Positions 42,224 through 52,190 are shown, numbered from the stretch's first letter. The stretch: DNA of 64,000 nt from an uncultured Clostridia bacterium (GCA_934501535.1 CAKSUM010000002.1:1-64000); one strand, 5' to 3'. Notes: generated by a model from the sequence alone, not told the origin. Program-made: numbers and translations.

Positions 42224-43362
42224 AGCTGTTCTCCTTTAAAAAATGAATACACATTTTCCAAAACATAATCGGCGCCGCTTTTTGTCAAATCCTTGTACAT
42301 CGGCAGCCTTACAAGCGTTTCCGCTGTTTTTGTCGTGTATTTATCCTCGCCGCAGAAGCGGGAACATTTTCTGCCGAACGGTGACGAATGGAGCGGAACA
42401 TAGTGGAACATGCATGATATTTCTCTTTGTTTCATATATTCAATAAAATCACACCGCTGCTTTAGATTTCTTGTTTTTATGTAAAACATATGAGCATTGT
42501 GCGTGCACTCGCGGGGAACGGCAGGCAGACTGATGAGCTCTCTTTTTTCAAGCTCTTTCAAGCCGGAATAATACTGATTGTACCGCGCTAAACGGGCGTT
42601 GTTTATTTGTTCCGCCTCATTCAGCTGCGCATACAGAAAGGCAGCGCCGAGCTCGCTCGGCAGATAGGACGAACCGCAGTCCACCCATGTGTATTTATCC
42701 GTCATGCCAAGTAAAAATTCTGCGCGGTTTGTCCCCTTTTCCCGTATAATTTCGGCTTTGATGACGGCGTCGGGGGAATTCACCAGCAACGCTCCGCCTT
42801 CGCCCATTGTGTAATTTTTTGTTTCGTGAAAGCTGTAGGTACCGAAATCCCCGATTGTACCCAACGCCTTTCCCTTATAATAAGCGTTTACACCTTGTGC
42901 GGCGTCCTCAACCACTTTCAGCGAATATTCCCGTGCCACAGCCGAAATATAATCCATTTCACAGCCGACTCCGGCATAATGAACGGGAACAATTGCGCGC
43001 GTTTTGTCCGTAATCGCCGCCTCAATCAGTTTTTCGTCGATATTCTGCGTGTCGGGGCGAATATCGACAAACACAATTTTCGCTCCGCGCAGCACAAAAG
43101 CGTTTGCGGTCGATACAAATGTAAATGACGGCATAATAACCTCATCGCCGGGCTTTATTTCGCAAAGCAGCGCCGCCATCTCCAGCGCGTGGGTGCAGGA
43201 CGGCGTTAAAAGCGCTTTTTCCGCACGGTATTTTTCCTCTATCAGCCTGCTACACTCTTTTGTATAGAAGTTATCTCCGCACAATTTGCGCTTGTTTATT
43301 GCGTCCTCGATAAAGGATTGTTCCGTGCCGACTACCGGCGGCAGGTTAAAAGGTATTTTCAT
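42220..43362 (-). CDS. wecE: dTDP-4-amino-4,6-dideoxygalactose transaminase (WecE/RffA)
   Basis: 380-aa PLP aminotransferase of the DegT family. The sequence is close to E. coli WecE across its length by memory: PFNLPPVVGTE, KLCGDNF, LLTPSCTHALEMAALL, PSFTFVSTANAFVLRGAKIV, VEDAAQG, SFHETKNYTMGEGGA (PLP Lys in HETKNY). It aminates dTDP-4-keto-6-deoxyglucose, made by rmlA and rmlB in the same operon, to dTDP-Fuc4N. ATG 43362 has GAGGTG upstream. Gives the sugar identity of the operon; the C4 epimer (galacto against gluco) is inferred from similarity to WecE. Confidence 0.88.
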   Translation of the reverse strand: MKIPFNLPPVVGTEQSFIEDAINKRKLCGDNFYTKECSRLIEEKYRAEKALLTPSCTHALEMAALLCEIKPGDEVIMPSFTFVSTANAFVLRGAKIVFVDIRPDTQNIDEKLIEAAITDKTRAIVPVHYAGVGCEMDYISAVAREYSLKVVEDAAQGVNAYYKGKALGTIGDFGTYSFHETKNYTMGEGGALLVNSPDAVIKAEIIREKGTNRAEFLLGMTDKYTWVDCGSSYLPSELGAAFLYAQLNEAEQINNARLARYNQYYSGLKELEKRELISLPAVPRECTHNAHMFYIKTRNLKQRCDFIEYMKQREISCMFHYVPLHSSPFGRKCSRFCGEDKYTTKTAETLVRLPMYKDLTKSGADYVLENVYSFFKGEQL

Positions 43363-43372
43363 AATCAGCACC

Positions 43373-45331
43373 TCACTTTTGCTTGCTTAAATCTCTGAAA
43401 GCCTCCGTCAGACTGTATCGGCACTCGAACTCAAGCTCGTTTTTTGCTTTTGACGTATCCAAATAACAAACGGAGGTATCTTCTTTTTTATCGCCGCACA
43501 CCTCGATTTCCGATGCGGAACAAAATCCGTCAATGACCGCATTTGCAAGCTCTTTGTTCGTTGTTCCTATCCCCGAGCCTATGTTAAATACGCCGCACAG
43601 AGCATATTTTTGAAGCGAAAGCCATATTGCGCGGCAGGCGTCTTTGACGTAAATATAATCACGTCTGCCGACCGAATTTCCGTATATCAAAAGCGGTTTG
43701 CCTGCTGCCGCGTTATCGGTATACAGGTTCACTAAATATCCGTTCGGGTCATTTCCTATGACCTGCGAAAGCCTTAAAATCTTTATATTTGTTCCGAAAT
43801 TACGGTTGTAATAATCGCAAAGCAATTCGCCCGAATACTTTGAAATTCCGTAATAATTTATGGGGGCGATGCCGCCGTTTTCACCGACAGGCGATTTTTG
43901 CGAATTGGAATATACACACCTCGATGAAAGGTACACGATATTTTTTATCCCCGATTTCATACATGCAATCAGCGTATTTTCAAGCGTTTTGACGTTATCC
44001 TCATACAGCGCAAGAGTTTGCTTTTCGTTTCGGGACACTTTTTTTGCCGCAAAAACAACAACGCTGTCACAGCCGAGTAACGCCTTTTCCAGCTGCTCGG
44101 CGGAGTATTCGCCGACTGCGCCGTTTGTCCTTGAAATCTCGGCAAGCTCGGCTTTGTTTTCATACATGCCCTGAAAGCACCGTCCGATAAAACCGCTGCC
44201 GCCGACCAAACCGATTTTTCTCGGCGACCGAAAAATTCTGTAACCGCATTTTTCCATATATCCGTTTAATTTCCTGACGGTATCTCCGGTATCATAATAC
44301 ATTTTTTTGTAATCAGCGGTATATTCCGCATATTTTCCGGCGTCAAACGCGGTATTCGGCGGTTCGCAGAAAAATTCCGTGTGAACCGGCACCCGACCGG
44401 GGCGGTATTCGGGAACTTTTATATTTTCCCCCAACAAATGCCGAAGCGTCATTTCCATGAGGTTTACGCCGCAGTATTCCTTTATCAGCCGCCACATATG
44501 ACAGCCGTCAAGACGCGGCGTGACCTCTATCAGATAGGGATGTCCCTCCGATACCTTAATCTGGAAATAAACCGGGCCGTTTTCTATTTCAAGCGCATTT
44601 ACCGTTTCGGCTGCAAGCTCGCTGATTTTTTTGTGCGTTTTCGTTCCCTCGAACACCGACGGGAGGTGATGCGCTTTTATGATACCGCCGGGCAAATCTG
44701 CGAATGACTCACGGTCTGACAGCATGGAAAAAATGATTTTTCCGTCTTTCACATAGGCATTGACCGAAACCTCGGCGCCGCAGATATATTTTTCAAGAAT
44801 TACTTTTCCGCATCTCGAATAATTCATCGCACGGTCGAAATGCTGCGACAGCTCCTCAAAATTTTCCGCCTTAAAAACACCTCTTTGCCCCTGCGAGTCA
44901 ACAGGCTTTATCATAAGGGGATAAAAGTCCGCATTTTTTGCTTCGCCGAGCGTTTCACAAACCGCAAAAGGCACATTGAACCGATTATCCGCGCCGAGCG
45001 CTTGGCGCATAAGATGCTTGCTGCAGCAGATTTCGGCGGTTTTGCCCGATACAAAATGAAACATGTTCAAGTGTTCCGCCACTTTGCAAAACGCGGGAAC
45101 CGCAATATCGCTGCCGACGGAGTATACGTAATCTATCATGTTTTCTTTGATATAGCTTTCGATTTTTTCGGTATCCACTATGTTTATCTCGGCGAAAACA
45201 TCTGCAACGGGAACACCTTTATCGGTGTTTGTGTAGCTGCAGGCATGAACTTCAAGCCCGATGCTTTTTGCATATTCTATCAAGTCAATCTGGGCGTTAC
45301 CTGCGCCCAATACCAGCAATTTCTTTTTCAT
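43373..45331 (-). CDS. Fusion: ATP-grasp ligase plus NAD-dependent sugar epimerase/dehydratase
   Basis: 652 aa. Residues about 1-370 form an ATP-grasp enzyme (pre-ATP-grasp Rossmann start LLVLGAGNAQIDLIEYA, then MIKPVDSQGQRGVF and LIEVTPRLDGCHMWRL), the type that joins carboxylic acids to amines or amino acids. Residues about 371-652 are an extended SDR: GLVGGSGFIG, then catalytic YGISK and NIGSGIGTTNKELA. The pair in one chain is unusual. In this operon the ligase could acylate the 4-amino group of the sugar, and the SDR could epimerise or reduce it. It overlaps the GT2 gene by 35 nt at its start. Substrates unknown. Confidence 0.82.
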   Translation of the reverse strand: MKKKLLVLGAGNAQIDLIEYAKSIGLEVHACSYTNTDKGVPVADVFAEINIVDTEKIESYIKENMIDYVYSVGSDIAVPAFCKVAEHLNMFHFVSGKTAEICCSKHLMRQALGADNRFNVPFAVCETLGEAKNADFYPLMIKPVDSQGQRGVFKAENFEELSQHFDRAMNYSRCGKVILEKYICGAEVSVNAYVKDGKIIFSMLSDRESFADLPGGIIKAHHLPSVFEGTKTHKKISELAAETVNALEIENGPVYFQIKVSEGHPYLIEVTPRLDGCHMWRLIKEYCGVNLMEMTLRHLLGENIKVPEYRPGRVPVHTEFFCEPPNTAFDAGKYAEYTADYKKMYYDTGDTVRKLNGYMEKCGYRIFRSPRKIGLVGGSGFIGRCFQGMYENKAELAEISRTNGAVGEYSAEQLEKALLGCDSVVVFAAKKVSRNEKQTLALYEDNVKTLENTLIACMKSGIKNIVYLSSRCVYSNSQKSPVGENGGIAPINYYGISKYSGELLCDYYNRNFGTNIKILRLSQVIGNDPNGYLVNLYTDNAAAGKPLLIYGNSVGRRDYIYVKDACRAIWLSLQKYALCGVFNIGSGIGTTNKELANAVIDGFCSASEIEVCGDKKEDTSVCYLDTSKAKNELEFECRYSLTEAFRDLSKQK

Positions 45332-46250
45332 ATATTACATCTCCCGTCAAAGTATCCCGGCTTATGATATACTGCGGTTCTTTTGTTACTGTCATGAACA
45401 TTCGTATAACATATTCGCCCACTATTCCCACAGCCGACAGTATTAAGCCCGAAAATGCACTTATTTCGGCAAAAATTCTATGTTCAAAGCTGCCGCCCGA
45501 TATGCACGCGGCAATCAGATATATAAGCCCGATGACAAAAATCAAAACGCCCAGTTTTAATATCAGCCTGACGGGCTTCAGTGAGTAATTTAAAAGCGAC
45601 GCCCACAGACGTATCAGCTTTTTCAGGCTATATCCGCTTTTTCCGAAACGTCTGTCAAAATGTTCTATATCCGCATTTGCGATTTTTGATGATGTGCGCA
45701 GAAACAATCCCTGAAGATTGGTAAAGCTGCTTTTACTTTTTATAATTTCGTCACGCACAAAGCGGCGTATGATATACATGGGACACGCTTTTAAATCCTT
45801 CGGCTTGTCCAGAAGATAACATACGGATATATGGCTCAGCCTGCTCATGAGGTTTCGGAAAATGCCGTGATGCCGCTTCGGAAATCTTCCGTAGACGATG
45901 TCATAGCCCTCGCCGAGTTTATCGATGAGCTTTTTGATTTGCGACGGGTGCGTCTGAAAATCGTCATCCATACCGAGGATATAATCACCGCCTGCGTATT
46001 TCATTCCGGCGAGAATTGCATTATGCTGACCGCAGTTTTTGGAGAGATCTACACCGATTACAAAGCTGTATTTTCCGGCAAGCTTTTGGATTTCGCGGTA
46101 CGTTCCGTCGGTCGAGCCGTCATTTACCAGAATAAATTCATAATCGCAGTATTTTTGGAGTTCTTCCGCCGTTTTTTCTACAACGTCCGCGATTGATTTT
46201 TCCGAATAGTAGCAGGGTATAATAACGGAAATTTTATAGTTATTCATCAT
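45297..46250 (-). CDS. Polyprenyl-phosphate glycosyltransferase-type GT2
   Basis: 317-aa membrane-bound GT2 of the DPM1/ArnC/GtrB group. Catalytic region: SVIIPCYYSEKSI, FILVNDGSTDGTY, YILGMDDDFQTHP (DXD-like), then a QGLFLRTS segment. Two C-terminal membrane helices (LILKLGVLIFVIGLIYLIAA and SGLILSAVGIVGEYVIRMF). Such enzymes move a sugar from its nucleotide to undecaprenyl phosphate. ATG 46250 overlaps the end of the preceding multi-span gene (46240). It would load the amino sugar on the lipid carrier for the SMR pair. Confidence 0.87.
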   Translation of the reverse strand: MMNNYKISVIIPCYYSEKSIADVVEKTAEELQKYCDYEFILVNDGSTDGTYREIQKLAGKYSFVIGVDLSKNCGQHNAILAGMKYAGGDYILGMDDDFQTHPSQIKKLIDKLGEGYDIVYGRFPKRHHGIFRNLMSRLSHISVCYLLDKPKDLKACPMYIIRRFVRDEIIKSKSSFTNLQGLFLRTSSKIANADIEHFDRRFGKSGYSLKKLIRLWASLLNYSLKPVRLILKLGVLIFVIGLIYLIAACISGGSFEHRIFAEISAFSGLILSAVGIVGEYVIRMFMTVTKEPQYIISRDTLTGDVIYEKEIAGIGRR

Positions 46251-48036
46251 CAATTACCATATATACATAAAGTATATCCCTTGCCGTTTGTATTTTGTCA
46301 ACCTCTGTCAATTTCTTGTTATAGACATCTTTCAGTGTTTTTGCTATTCCCATTTTGGGCGGCGTGGTTGTGATAAAATAAACGTCAACGTCCGTGCTTG
46401 TCAACCCCTCTATCGCCGTTTCAAAGCCGAATTGGCGGTTACGTTCATAATACAGCGGTGAATGAGAGTTCCACGAGCCCGTGGATTCATTATTCAGCAC
46501 TTTGTTTTTTTCATATGTCTTAAAAACATATCCTGTTGACGAAATAAAATCATTGGTATCGTAAAAGAAAAATGCGTCGGGATATTTTTCCGTATATTGC
46601 ATAAGCGCCTCAAGCTTTGAATTTGTGGTTTGGCGAAGTGCGAGCGATTTGCTGTCCAAATCCTCCTGCATATTTAAAACGCCGGCGGTCACAAATAATG
46701 CCGCTGCACAAAATATGCCGCACAAACAAAATGCCTTTACTTTGTCTTTCTTAAAATATTGTATACAGTCTGCAAGCGAAACTGCTCTGTTATCGGCAAG
46801 ACCGATAACGGCAAAACAGCCGCTGACCGACAGGGTAAGCATCATTAAATCAATTAAACGTGCCATAACTCTGCCGTTAAATTCAAGGAACGTGATTTCA
46901 AGTATCATTCCCGCCGCGATAATGGGATATATGATTTCTGACTTGCGCTTTTTTACGGACAGTGCTATACATACAAAAAACAAAACGGTCATAAAAATTG
47001 CACTGTATTTAATCGTTTGGTCGGCTGAATAATACCATTTTGAAAGCCCGTTTTTCAGCGCCGAAAATATTCTGTTAAATGTGCTTTTCCGTGCCGAGCG
47101 TATGTCTTTCATATAGGCGGAAATTGTAGTTAAAGTTTCCGTGTTTACGGTTTCGTCCACATCTAAAAATCTGCCCGATATTGAACGGTAGGTCACTTCG
47201 CTGATTTTGTTTTCCTTATAAAAAGGCATATTTTCGTAATATCCCGGAATGGAGCCGTAGTCATAGATTTCGGCACGCACCTCTTTGAATTTTTTAAATT
47301 CTGCATATTCCGGTCTGCGCCATGCTGCCGTATCGGCAATTAAAACGGCAAGGCACATGGTAAGCGTGAAAATGCCCCACAGGATATATTTTCTTTTATT
47401 CTGCTTATCCTTAAATATGCGGACGGCAATCACCCATAAAAGCGCCGGCAATATTAAATAAAATGCCTTTGAGCGGATTGAAAACGAGAGTGCTGCGAGC
47501 AAAGCGGCAAGAATAATATGCCTTTTATTGTTTATATCCGGCATTTCGTGCAGCAGAGCAAAAGTGCCGATGCCCAAAAATGCGGAGGTTAATGTAAATT
47601 GCGGCAGACAAATATATTTTTGTATAAATAGTATAAAAAGCAATAAATACAAAAGAATACCTAAAAAAACTCTGTTTTTTTCATATGTCTTTTTGATGAT
47701 GTAATAGCAAAAAACACAGCTCGGAACGAACATACAAAGCATAGTGAATATGCCGTACCACGGAATATCCGTTGTAATGCGATATAACCCCGAGAGCAAA
47801 AGTCCGATAGGATAGCGCATAAAAACAATGTCCGGACTCGGTGTGCCCGAATATGCCCCCGACACAATTGTCATCATACGAAAATCGTCATTTGTGTACC
47901 AGTTGGGAGGATTGTGAGCAATCGCCGCCGCAAAGAACAGTGCATTAAAAAAAACGGATATGTAAAAAATAAGCCTTTTGTATGAGAACAGGCTGTTGCT
48001 GAATTTATACCGTTGGTAAATTTTCATTTTCAACAT
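46240..48036 (-). CDS. Multi-span membrane protein resembling GT-C glycosyltransferases
   Basis: 598 aa with about 11-12 hydrophobic spans and a large C-terminal extracytoplasmic part. The first loop contains NWYTNDDFRMM, an acidic pair in the position of the GT-C catalytic Asp, and the later part has a soluble region with SYETEKYP-like helices and FFFYDTNDF. It resembles uncharacterised Firmicute membrane glycosyltransferases of the PMT/ArnT fold by topology only. GAGGTGAT precedes the ATG; it overlaps the cadherin-like gene by 32 nt. Likely transfers the lipid-linked sugar to the surface acceptor, by context. Confidence 0.65.
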   Translation of the reverse strand: MLKMKIYQRYKFSNSLFSYKRLIFYISVFFNALFFAAAIAHNPPNWYTNDDFRMMTIVSGAYSGTPSPDIVFMRYPIGLLLSGLYRITTDIPWYGIFTMLCMFVPSCVFCYYIIKKTYEKNRVFLGILLYLLLFILFIQKYICLPQFTLTSAFLGIGTFALLHEMPDINNKRHIILAALLAALSFSIRSKAFYLILPALLWVIAVRIFKDKQNKRKYILWGIFTLTMCLAVLIADTAAWRRPEYAEFKKFKEVRAEIYDYGSIPGYYENMPFYKENKISEVTYRSISGRFLDVDETVNTETLTTISAYMKDIRSARKSTFNRIFSALKNGLSKWYYSADQTIKYSAIFMTVLFFVCIALSVKKRKSEIIYPIIAAGMILEITFLEFNGRVMARLIDLMMLTLSVSGCFAVIGLADNRAVSLADCIQYFKKDKVKAFCLCGIFCAAALFVTAGVLNMQEDLDSKSLALRQTTNSKLEALMQYTEKYPDAFFFYDTNDFISSTGYVFKTYEKNKVLNNESTGSWNSHSPLYYERNRQFGFETAIEGLTSTDVDVYFITTTPPKMGIAKTLKDVYNKKLTEVDKIQTARDILYVYMVIDDE

Positions 48037-49171
48037 CTTCTATCACCTCGGCGTCCGCAAATGTCAAATCCGCCTCAAATTGCAATTTTCTTTTATGTAA
48101 AAGGTGCGCCGCAAAGAACCCGGCTGCAAACAATAAGGAGCCGAACAGCAGAATACAGATAATCAGTTGAAAAACCGAAAATTTCGGCGTGAAGAAGTTG
48201 TCATACGCAAGCCGTAATGTGTAAATGCTGAAAGTGTCCTCGCTGGGGGAGGTAACCAAAATATTCACAAATACCGGCTGACTGCCGTTCATTGATTCGG
48301 CGCCGATGACCTGCACCATATCGCTTCTGTCGGCAGGATATGCCTGAATATCGAGATTTTTTACGGATTTCGGAACTGTTATGTCATAATGTGCCTTGTG
48401 CTGCGCAAAGCCGACGTCCACTTTGCCGCCGTTTATTTTGATATTTGAAAGTATCGCGGTATCGCTGAGCGAAGATGTGATATGCGCTTTTCTGTATAGG
48501 TTAAGATAATATGTTTTTCTTTTTCCGTTTGACTCTGTTACCTTTAGCTCGAATTCTGTTCTTTTGCCCTCTTTGAGCGTCCCGTCGCCGTTTAATTCAT
48601 CGCGGCATTTAATCTCGACCGTGGCATCGGGATTTATCGTTCGGTAGTTTACATCTGCTTCATCAAAACTTTTTATGTTGTTTTCCAAGATTGCATAATA
48701 TGTAATTCTGTAGCGGCTGAACTGCGGTGAAAAAATTCCGTTTTCCACGTCGAGGTAGGAAAGTCCCGTCCACGGAACGGAATTAATTGCATCGTTTCCG
48801 ACGTAAATGCTTAAATGATATTCGACCGTTTCATATTTGCCCAGTGTGTCATAAACGGACACGGTAACGATGTTTTCGGAATCGGAGGAGGCAGTTATTT
48901 CGTCATCGCCGCTGATTTCATATTCAAACCGCGAATCGGTAAGCTCAACCGAAACCGAAAGGTTATATGTGAACGAGGACATTATTACGTCATAGTAGTA
49001 TACATCGGGTTCAAAATCATTGAGAAAATATCCGTTTTCGACGGATATTTTCTCAACCATATACGATTTTGTATCATCTTTTTGCGCTGCAGCCGCCTGT
49101 ATAAACAACAGCAAAAATGACATCAGGAGCACTAATGTTCGTGCCGTGAGTTTTATTCTGTTTTGTTTCAT
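48005..49171 (-). CDS. Membrane-anchored cadherin-like-domain protein
   Basis: 388 aa, extracytoplasmic. Signal-like hydrophobic N-terminus, then three Cadherin-like beta-sandwich modules of the PF12733 type (opening with SVENGYFLNDFEPDVYYY, then DVENGIFSPQFSRYRITYYA, then KINGGKVDVGFAQHKAHYDI), and a C-terminal membrane helix (about residues 335-360) with a short cytoplasmic tail. GGAGG precedes ATG 49171. It could be a surface scaffold or partner of the large secreted repeat protein. The tail end overlaps the next gene by 32 nt. Confidence 0.75.
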   Translation of the reverse strand: MKQNRIKLTARTLVLLMSFLLLFIQAAAAQKDDTKSYMVEKISVENGYFLNDFEPDVYYYDVIMSSFTYNLSVSVELTDSRFEYEISGDDEITASSDSENIVTVSVYDTLGKYETVEYHLSIYVGNDAINSVPWTGLSYLDVENGIFSPQFSRYRITYYAILENNIKSFDEADVNYRTINPDATVEIKCRDELNGDGTLKEGKRTEFELKVTESNGKRKTYYLNLYRKAHITSSLSDTAILSNIKINGGKVDVGFAQHKAHYDITVPKSVKNLDIQAYPADRSDMVQVIGAESMNGSQPVFVNILVTSPSEDTFSIYTLRLAYDNFFTPKFSVFQLIICILLFGSLLFAAGFFAAHLLHKRKLQFEADLTFADAEVIEDVENENLPTV

Positions 49172-49187
49172 CGGCACATACCTCCGG

Positions 49188-52187
49188 TTACTCATTTTCC
49201 ATGAAATTTATGTTAATGTCATAATAGCGTGTTTCGCCGAGCATGGTTATTTTTGTTTTTACGGTAATCGAATTGTTGTCTTTTTTCGTGATTGTATAGG
49301 TTCGGTCTGCTGCATTGTATACTACTTTGTTTCCCATATAGCTCTTCATCCAGATTTGACCCTTTATACCGGATTTGCAGGTCTGGTCGATATAAAGCAG
49401 AATACTGTCTGCGCCTTCGGCTGTGTCGATTGTTATAACCTTGTTTTCGTGGTCGATGCTCACATTTTTAACATTTTCGGCATTCACAGCATCAAAGCCC
49501 CAGTTGACAGCAGGGAAGTCAACCGTTATCAGATACTGTTCGGTTACGCCGTTGATTGCAATATTGGTCTTAACGGAAACGCTGCTTTTTCCGTTGGCAT
49601 ATATTGTATACACACCGTTTGCACTGTTGTAGTTAACCTTGTTTCCGAGATAGCTTGCCATTCTCAGCTTTCCGCCGTAAACCGTGTTGTGCTGGTTTAC
49701 ATACAGTATAATGTTGTCAGCGCTGTCATTTGCTGTTATATGAACGGTTTTATCATCATGATTTACGGTAACATCGCTGAAGTTTTCACCCTTTAAGCTT
49801 GTAAAATTAAAGCCTGCTTTTGATGAATCAAAGTGCACGTTTACCGAATATTGCTCGGTTACGCCGTTTACGGTTATGTTTGCTTTAACCGGCACGGTGA
49901 AATTATGAACGTAATAAACACGGTAGCTTCCGTTCTTGTCATATACAACTTTGTTTCCGAGATAACTTGCCATTTTGAAAGTTCCGCCCGGAATAACGTC
50001 TTTCTGGTGGACAAAAACAGTAATATACTCCGCGTTGTCCGCCGCGTCAATGTCTATTGTTTTTGTTTCGTGATTTACGGTTATATTTTTTGTTTTAAGC
50101 GTTCTTAAACTTGTAAAATCAAATCCCGAAGGCTCAGGCTCAACAACTTGATTTTTCGTAAACTTCGCCGTGTAGGTTTTATCCGCAGTTACGTTTGTAA
50201 CCACAAATTCCGCCGTATCGCAAACCTTTGTGTTGCCGTCATACCAGCCGTCAAAGGAGTAGCCGTCATTTGCCGCCGCGGTGAGCGTTATGCTGCTGCC
50301 CTCGGCTACGGTTCCGCCGCCGGAAACCGTGCCGCCGTCTGTGCCGACCTCTGCGGAAATTGTGTAATATACGATATTCTTTGTAAATTTAGCCGTGTAG
50401 GTTTTATCCGCTGTTACGTTGCTGACCACAAACGCCGCCGTATCGCAAACCTTTGTGTCGCCGTCATACCAGCCGTCGAAGGTATAGCCGTCATTTGCCG
50501 TTGCAGTAAGCGTTATGCTGCTGCCCTCGGCTGATTTGCCGCCGCCGGAAACCGTGCCGCCGTCTGTACCAACCTCTGCGAAAATTGTGTAATATACGAT
50601 ATTCTTTGTAAACTTCGCCGTGTAGGTTTTATCTTCCGTTACATTTGTAACCACAAATTCCGCCGTATCGCAAACCTTTGTGTTGCCGTCATACCAGCCG
50701 TCGAAGGTGTAGCCGTCATTTGCCGTTGCGGTAAGTGTTATGCTGCTGCCCTCGGCTACGGTTCCACCGCCCGAAACTTTGCCGCCGTTTCCGCTTATTG
50801 CTTTAATTTCATAGTTAACAGGGATTTTCTCCCATATTGCATAAAGTGTAATATTATTATCAATTGTAATTGTCTGAGGTGCATTTGCTGCAGTATATTT
50901 GGGCACTGCTGCGCTTCGGTCTGTATCCCAGCCGAGGAATGTATATCCGGCTCTTGTCGGAATTACAGTAAAGTCTACTGTTTCTGTAGGATAGTCTGCT
51001 CCCTCTATCATCGTTAGTTCTTTACTTTCGGGTGTTCCGTTGCCGCCGTTTGCATCATAACCGAAATACAGCGTATATGTATTATTTGCAGTTTGTGTTA
51101 ATCTGATTTGGTTATTTTCCAGGCTTAGTGCCATGTCACTGTTTGTTACCTGCATTTTAGCCATATCCGCATAAGTAAGCGTATAATTGCTTCCCTCGGC
51201 TATAACGCGGTCATATGAATTATCTCCGACCGTAAATTTAATATTGCTTTGGAGTTTGGACGTAATTTTTGAATATTTGTAGGCATTATCGCTTGAAAGG
51301 TAAATATCATCTTCAACATTTGTTCCGCCGCCTATTTCAAATACTGCGGCTGTACCCTCCTTACTGCTGTGATAGATACCGTTGCCGCTTAAATTTGCGG
51401 TGTTTCCGCTTATATATCCTCCGGTAATTCTTGTTGTACCGTATGATGAGTTATATATACCTCCGCCGTTTCCGCGATAAAGTGTTGCGGCATTGTTCAC
51501 AATAGAACCGCCTGTAATATTAAGCTCTGCGTCACGAACATAAAAAGCTCCGCCGCCGTATACCGAATCCGAATCCGTGTCAGGCTCTGTCTTGTTATTT
51601 TTAACCGTACCACCGTTCATGTTAAATATCGCACCGTTTTCCAAGTATACTGCGCCGCCGCGCCGATGTGAAGTATTGTTTTGCAATATACCGCCGTTCA
51701 TGCTTATTTCAGCCGCGCCGACTGCACAAATAGCCGCGCCGCCGACTGTTCTGTTTATATATTTCCGTTTTATGTTATTTTCTATTACCGTTCCGTCATT
51801 TATAACAATATTTCCGCCTCTTGCTTCAATCGCGCTGTATGCTGTGACCTCCATATTGTTACCGTCTATCGAAATATCGGTAAACGTAACGTTTCCGCTG
51901 ATTATGTTAAATAAATTATTTCCTGAATTAGACGCGGCACGCATAAGCTTTCCGCCGCCGGAAACCGAAACATTTCCGCCGGTTATCTTGATTGACTTTG
52001 TAACGGTTACCGTTCCTTTCACAACAATGTCGGTATCCTGACTTATTGTAATTTCGCCAACGGTATCCCCGTCATTCCACACCACACTATCTGCATTTTC
52101 CGCCGCGAATGCCAATGAAGGCAAAGCGGTGGCAAAAAGCAACGCTGTACTCAATATAAAAGAAAGCACCCTGTTACATTTTTTCAT
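49188..52187 (-). CDS. Large secreted repeat protein: beta-helix plus InlB-type repeats
   Basis: 999 aa. Signal peptide to about residue 29; a right-handed beta-helix of pectate-lyase type (about 45-310, with GGxxxNN turns); one Listeria-Bacteroides Flg_new repeat (about 345-440, YDANGGNGTPESKELT and FLGWDTDRSA); three 75-residue divergent InlB B-repeats (WYDGNTKVCDTA), nearly identical, at 50150-50820; then three further 95-residue modules with MASYLGNKV. It has no LPXTG motif or membrane anchor, so a neighbouring protein must hold it. Central product of the operon and likely acceptor of the operon-made sugar (inferred). Confidence 0.85.
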   Translation of the reverse strand: MKKCNRVLSFILSTALLFATALPSLAFAAENADSVVWNDGDTVGEITISQDTDIVVKGTVTVTKSIKITGGNVSVSGGGKLMRAASNSGNNLFNIISGNVTFTDISIDGNNMEVTAYSAIEARGGNIVINDGTVIENNIKRKYINRTVGGAAICAVGAAEISMNGGILQNNTSHRRGGAVYLENGAIFNMNGGTVKNNKTEPDTDSDSVYGGGAFYVRDAELNITGGSIVNNAATLYRGNGGGIYNSSYGTTRITGGYISGNTANLSGNGIYHSSKEGTAAVFEIGGGTNVEDDIYLSSDNAYKYSKITSKLQSNIKFTVGDNSYDRVIAEGSNYTLTYADMAKMQVTNSDMALSLENNQIRLTQTANNTYTLYFGYDANGGNGTPESKELTMIEGADYPTETVDFTVIPTRAGYTFLGWDTDRSAAVPKYTAANAPQTITIDNNITLYAIWEKIPVNYEIKAISGNGGKVSGGGTVAEGSSITLTATANDGYTFDGWYDGNTKVCDTAEFVVTNVTEDKTYTAKFTKNIVYYTIFAEVGTDGGTVSGGGKSAEGSSITLTATANDGYTFDGWYDGDTKVCDTAAFVVSNVTADKTYTAKFTKNIVYYTISAEVGTDGGTVSGGGTVAEGSSITLTAAANDGYSFDGWYDGNTKVCDTAEFVVTNVTADKTYTAKFTKNQVVEPEPSGFDFTSLRTLKTKNITVNHETKTIDIDAADNAEYITVFVHQKDVIPGGTFKMASYLGNKVVYDKNGSYRVYYVHNFTVPVKANITVNGVTEQYSVNVHFDSSKAGFNFTSLKGENFSDVTVNHDDKTVHITANDSADNIILYVNQHNTVYGGKLRMASYLGNKVNYNSANGVYTIYANGKSSVSVKTNIAINGVTEQYLITVDFPAVNWGFDAVNAENVKNVSIDHENKVITIDTAEGADSILLYIDQTCKSGIKGQIWMKSYMGNKVVYNAADRTYTITKKDNNSITVKTKITMLGETRYYDININFMENE
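50150..50820. repeat. Three 225-bp tandem repeats inside the surface protein gene
   Basis: The shared sequence GCCGTGTAG recurs at 50167, 50392 and 50617, exactly 225 bp apart, each unit encoding one 75-residue InlB-type repeat. The units differ by only a few bases, so they could change in number by recombination. Confidence 0.9.
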
Positions 52188-52190
52188 TTT

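Noticed and set aside
46240..48036. Calling the 598-aa protein an O-antigen ligase or Wzx flippase
   Set aside because: The large soluble C-terminal part and early acidic pair fit GT-C topology better, but similarity is too weak for a firm name.
49020..49796. 258-codon plus-strand frame opposite the surface protein
   Set aside because: Shadow of the repeat-rich minus-strand gene; no promoter or ribosome-binding site.
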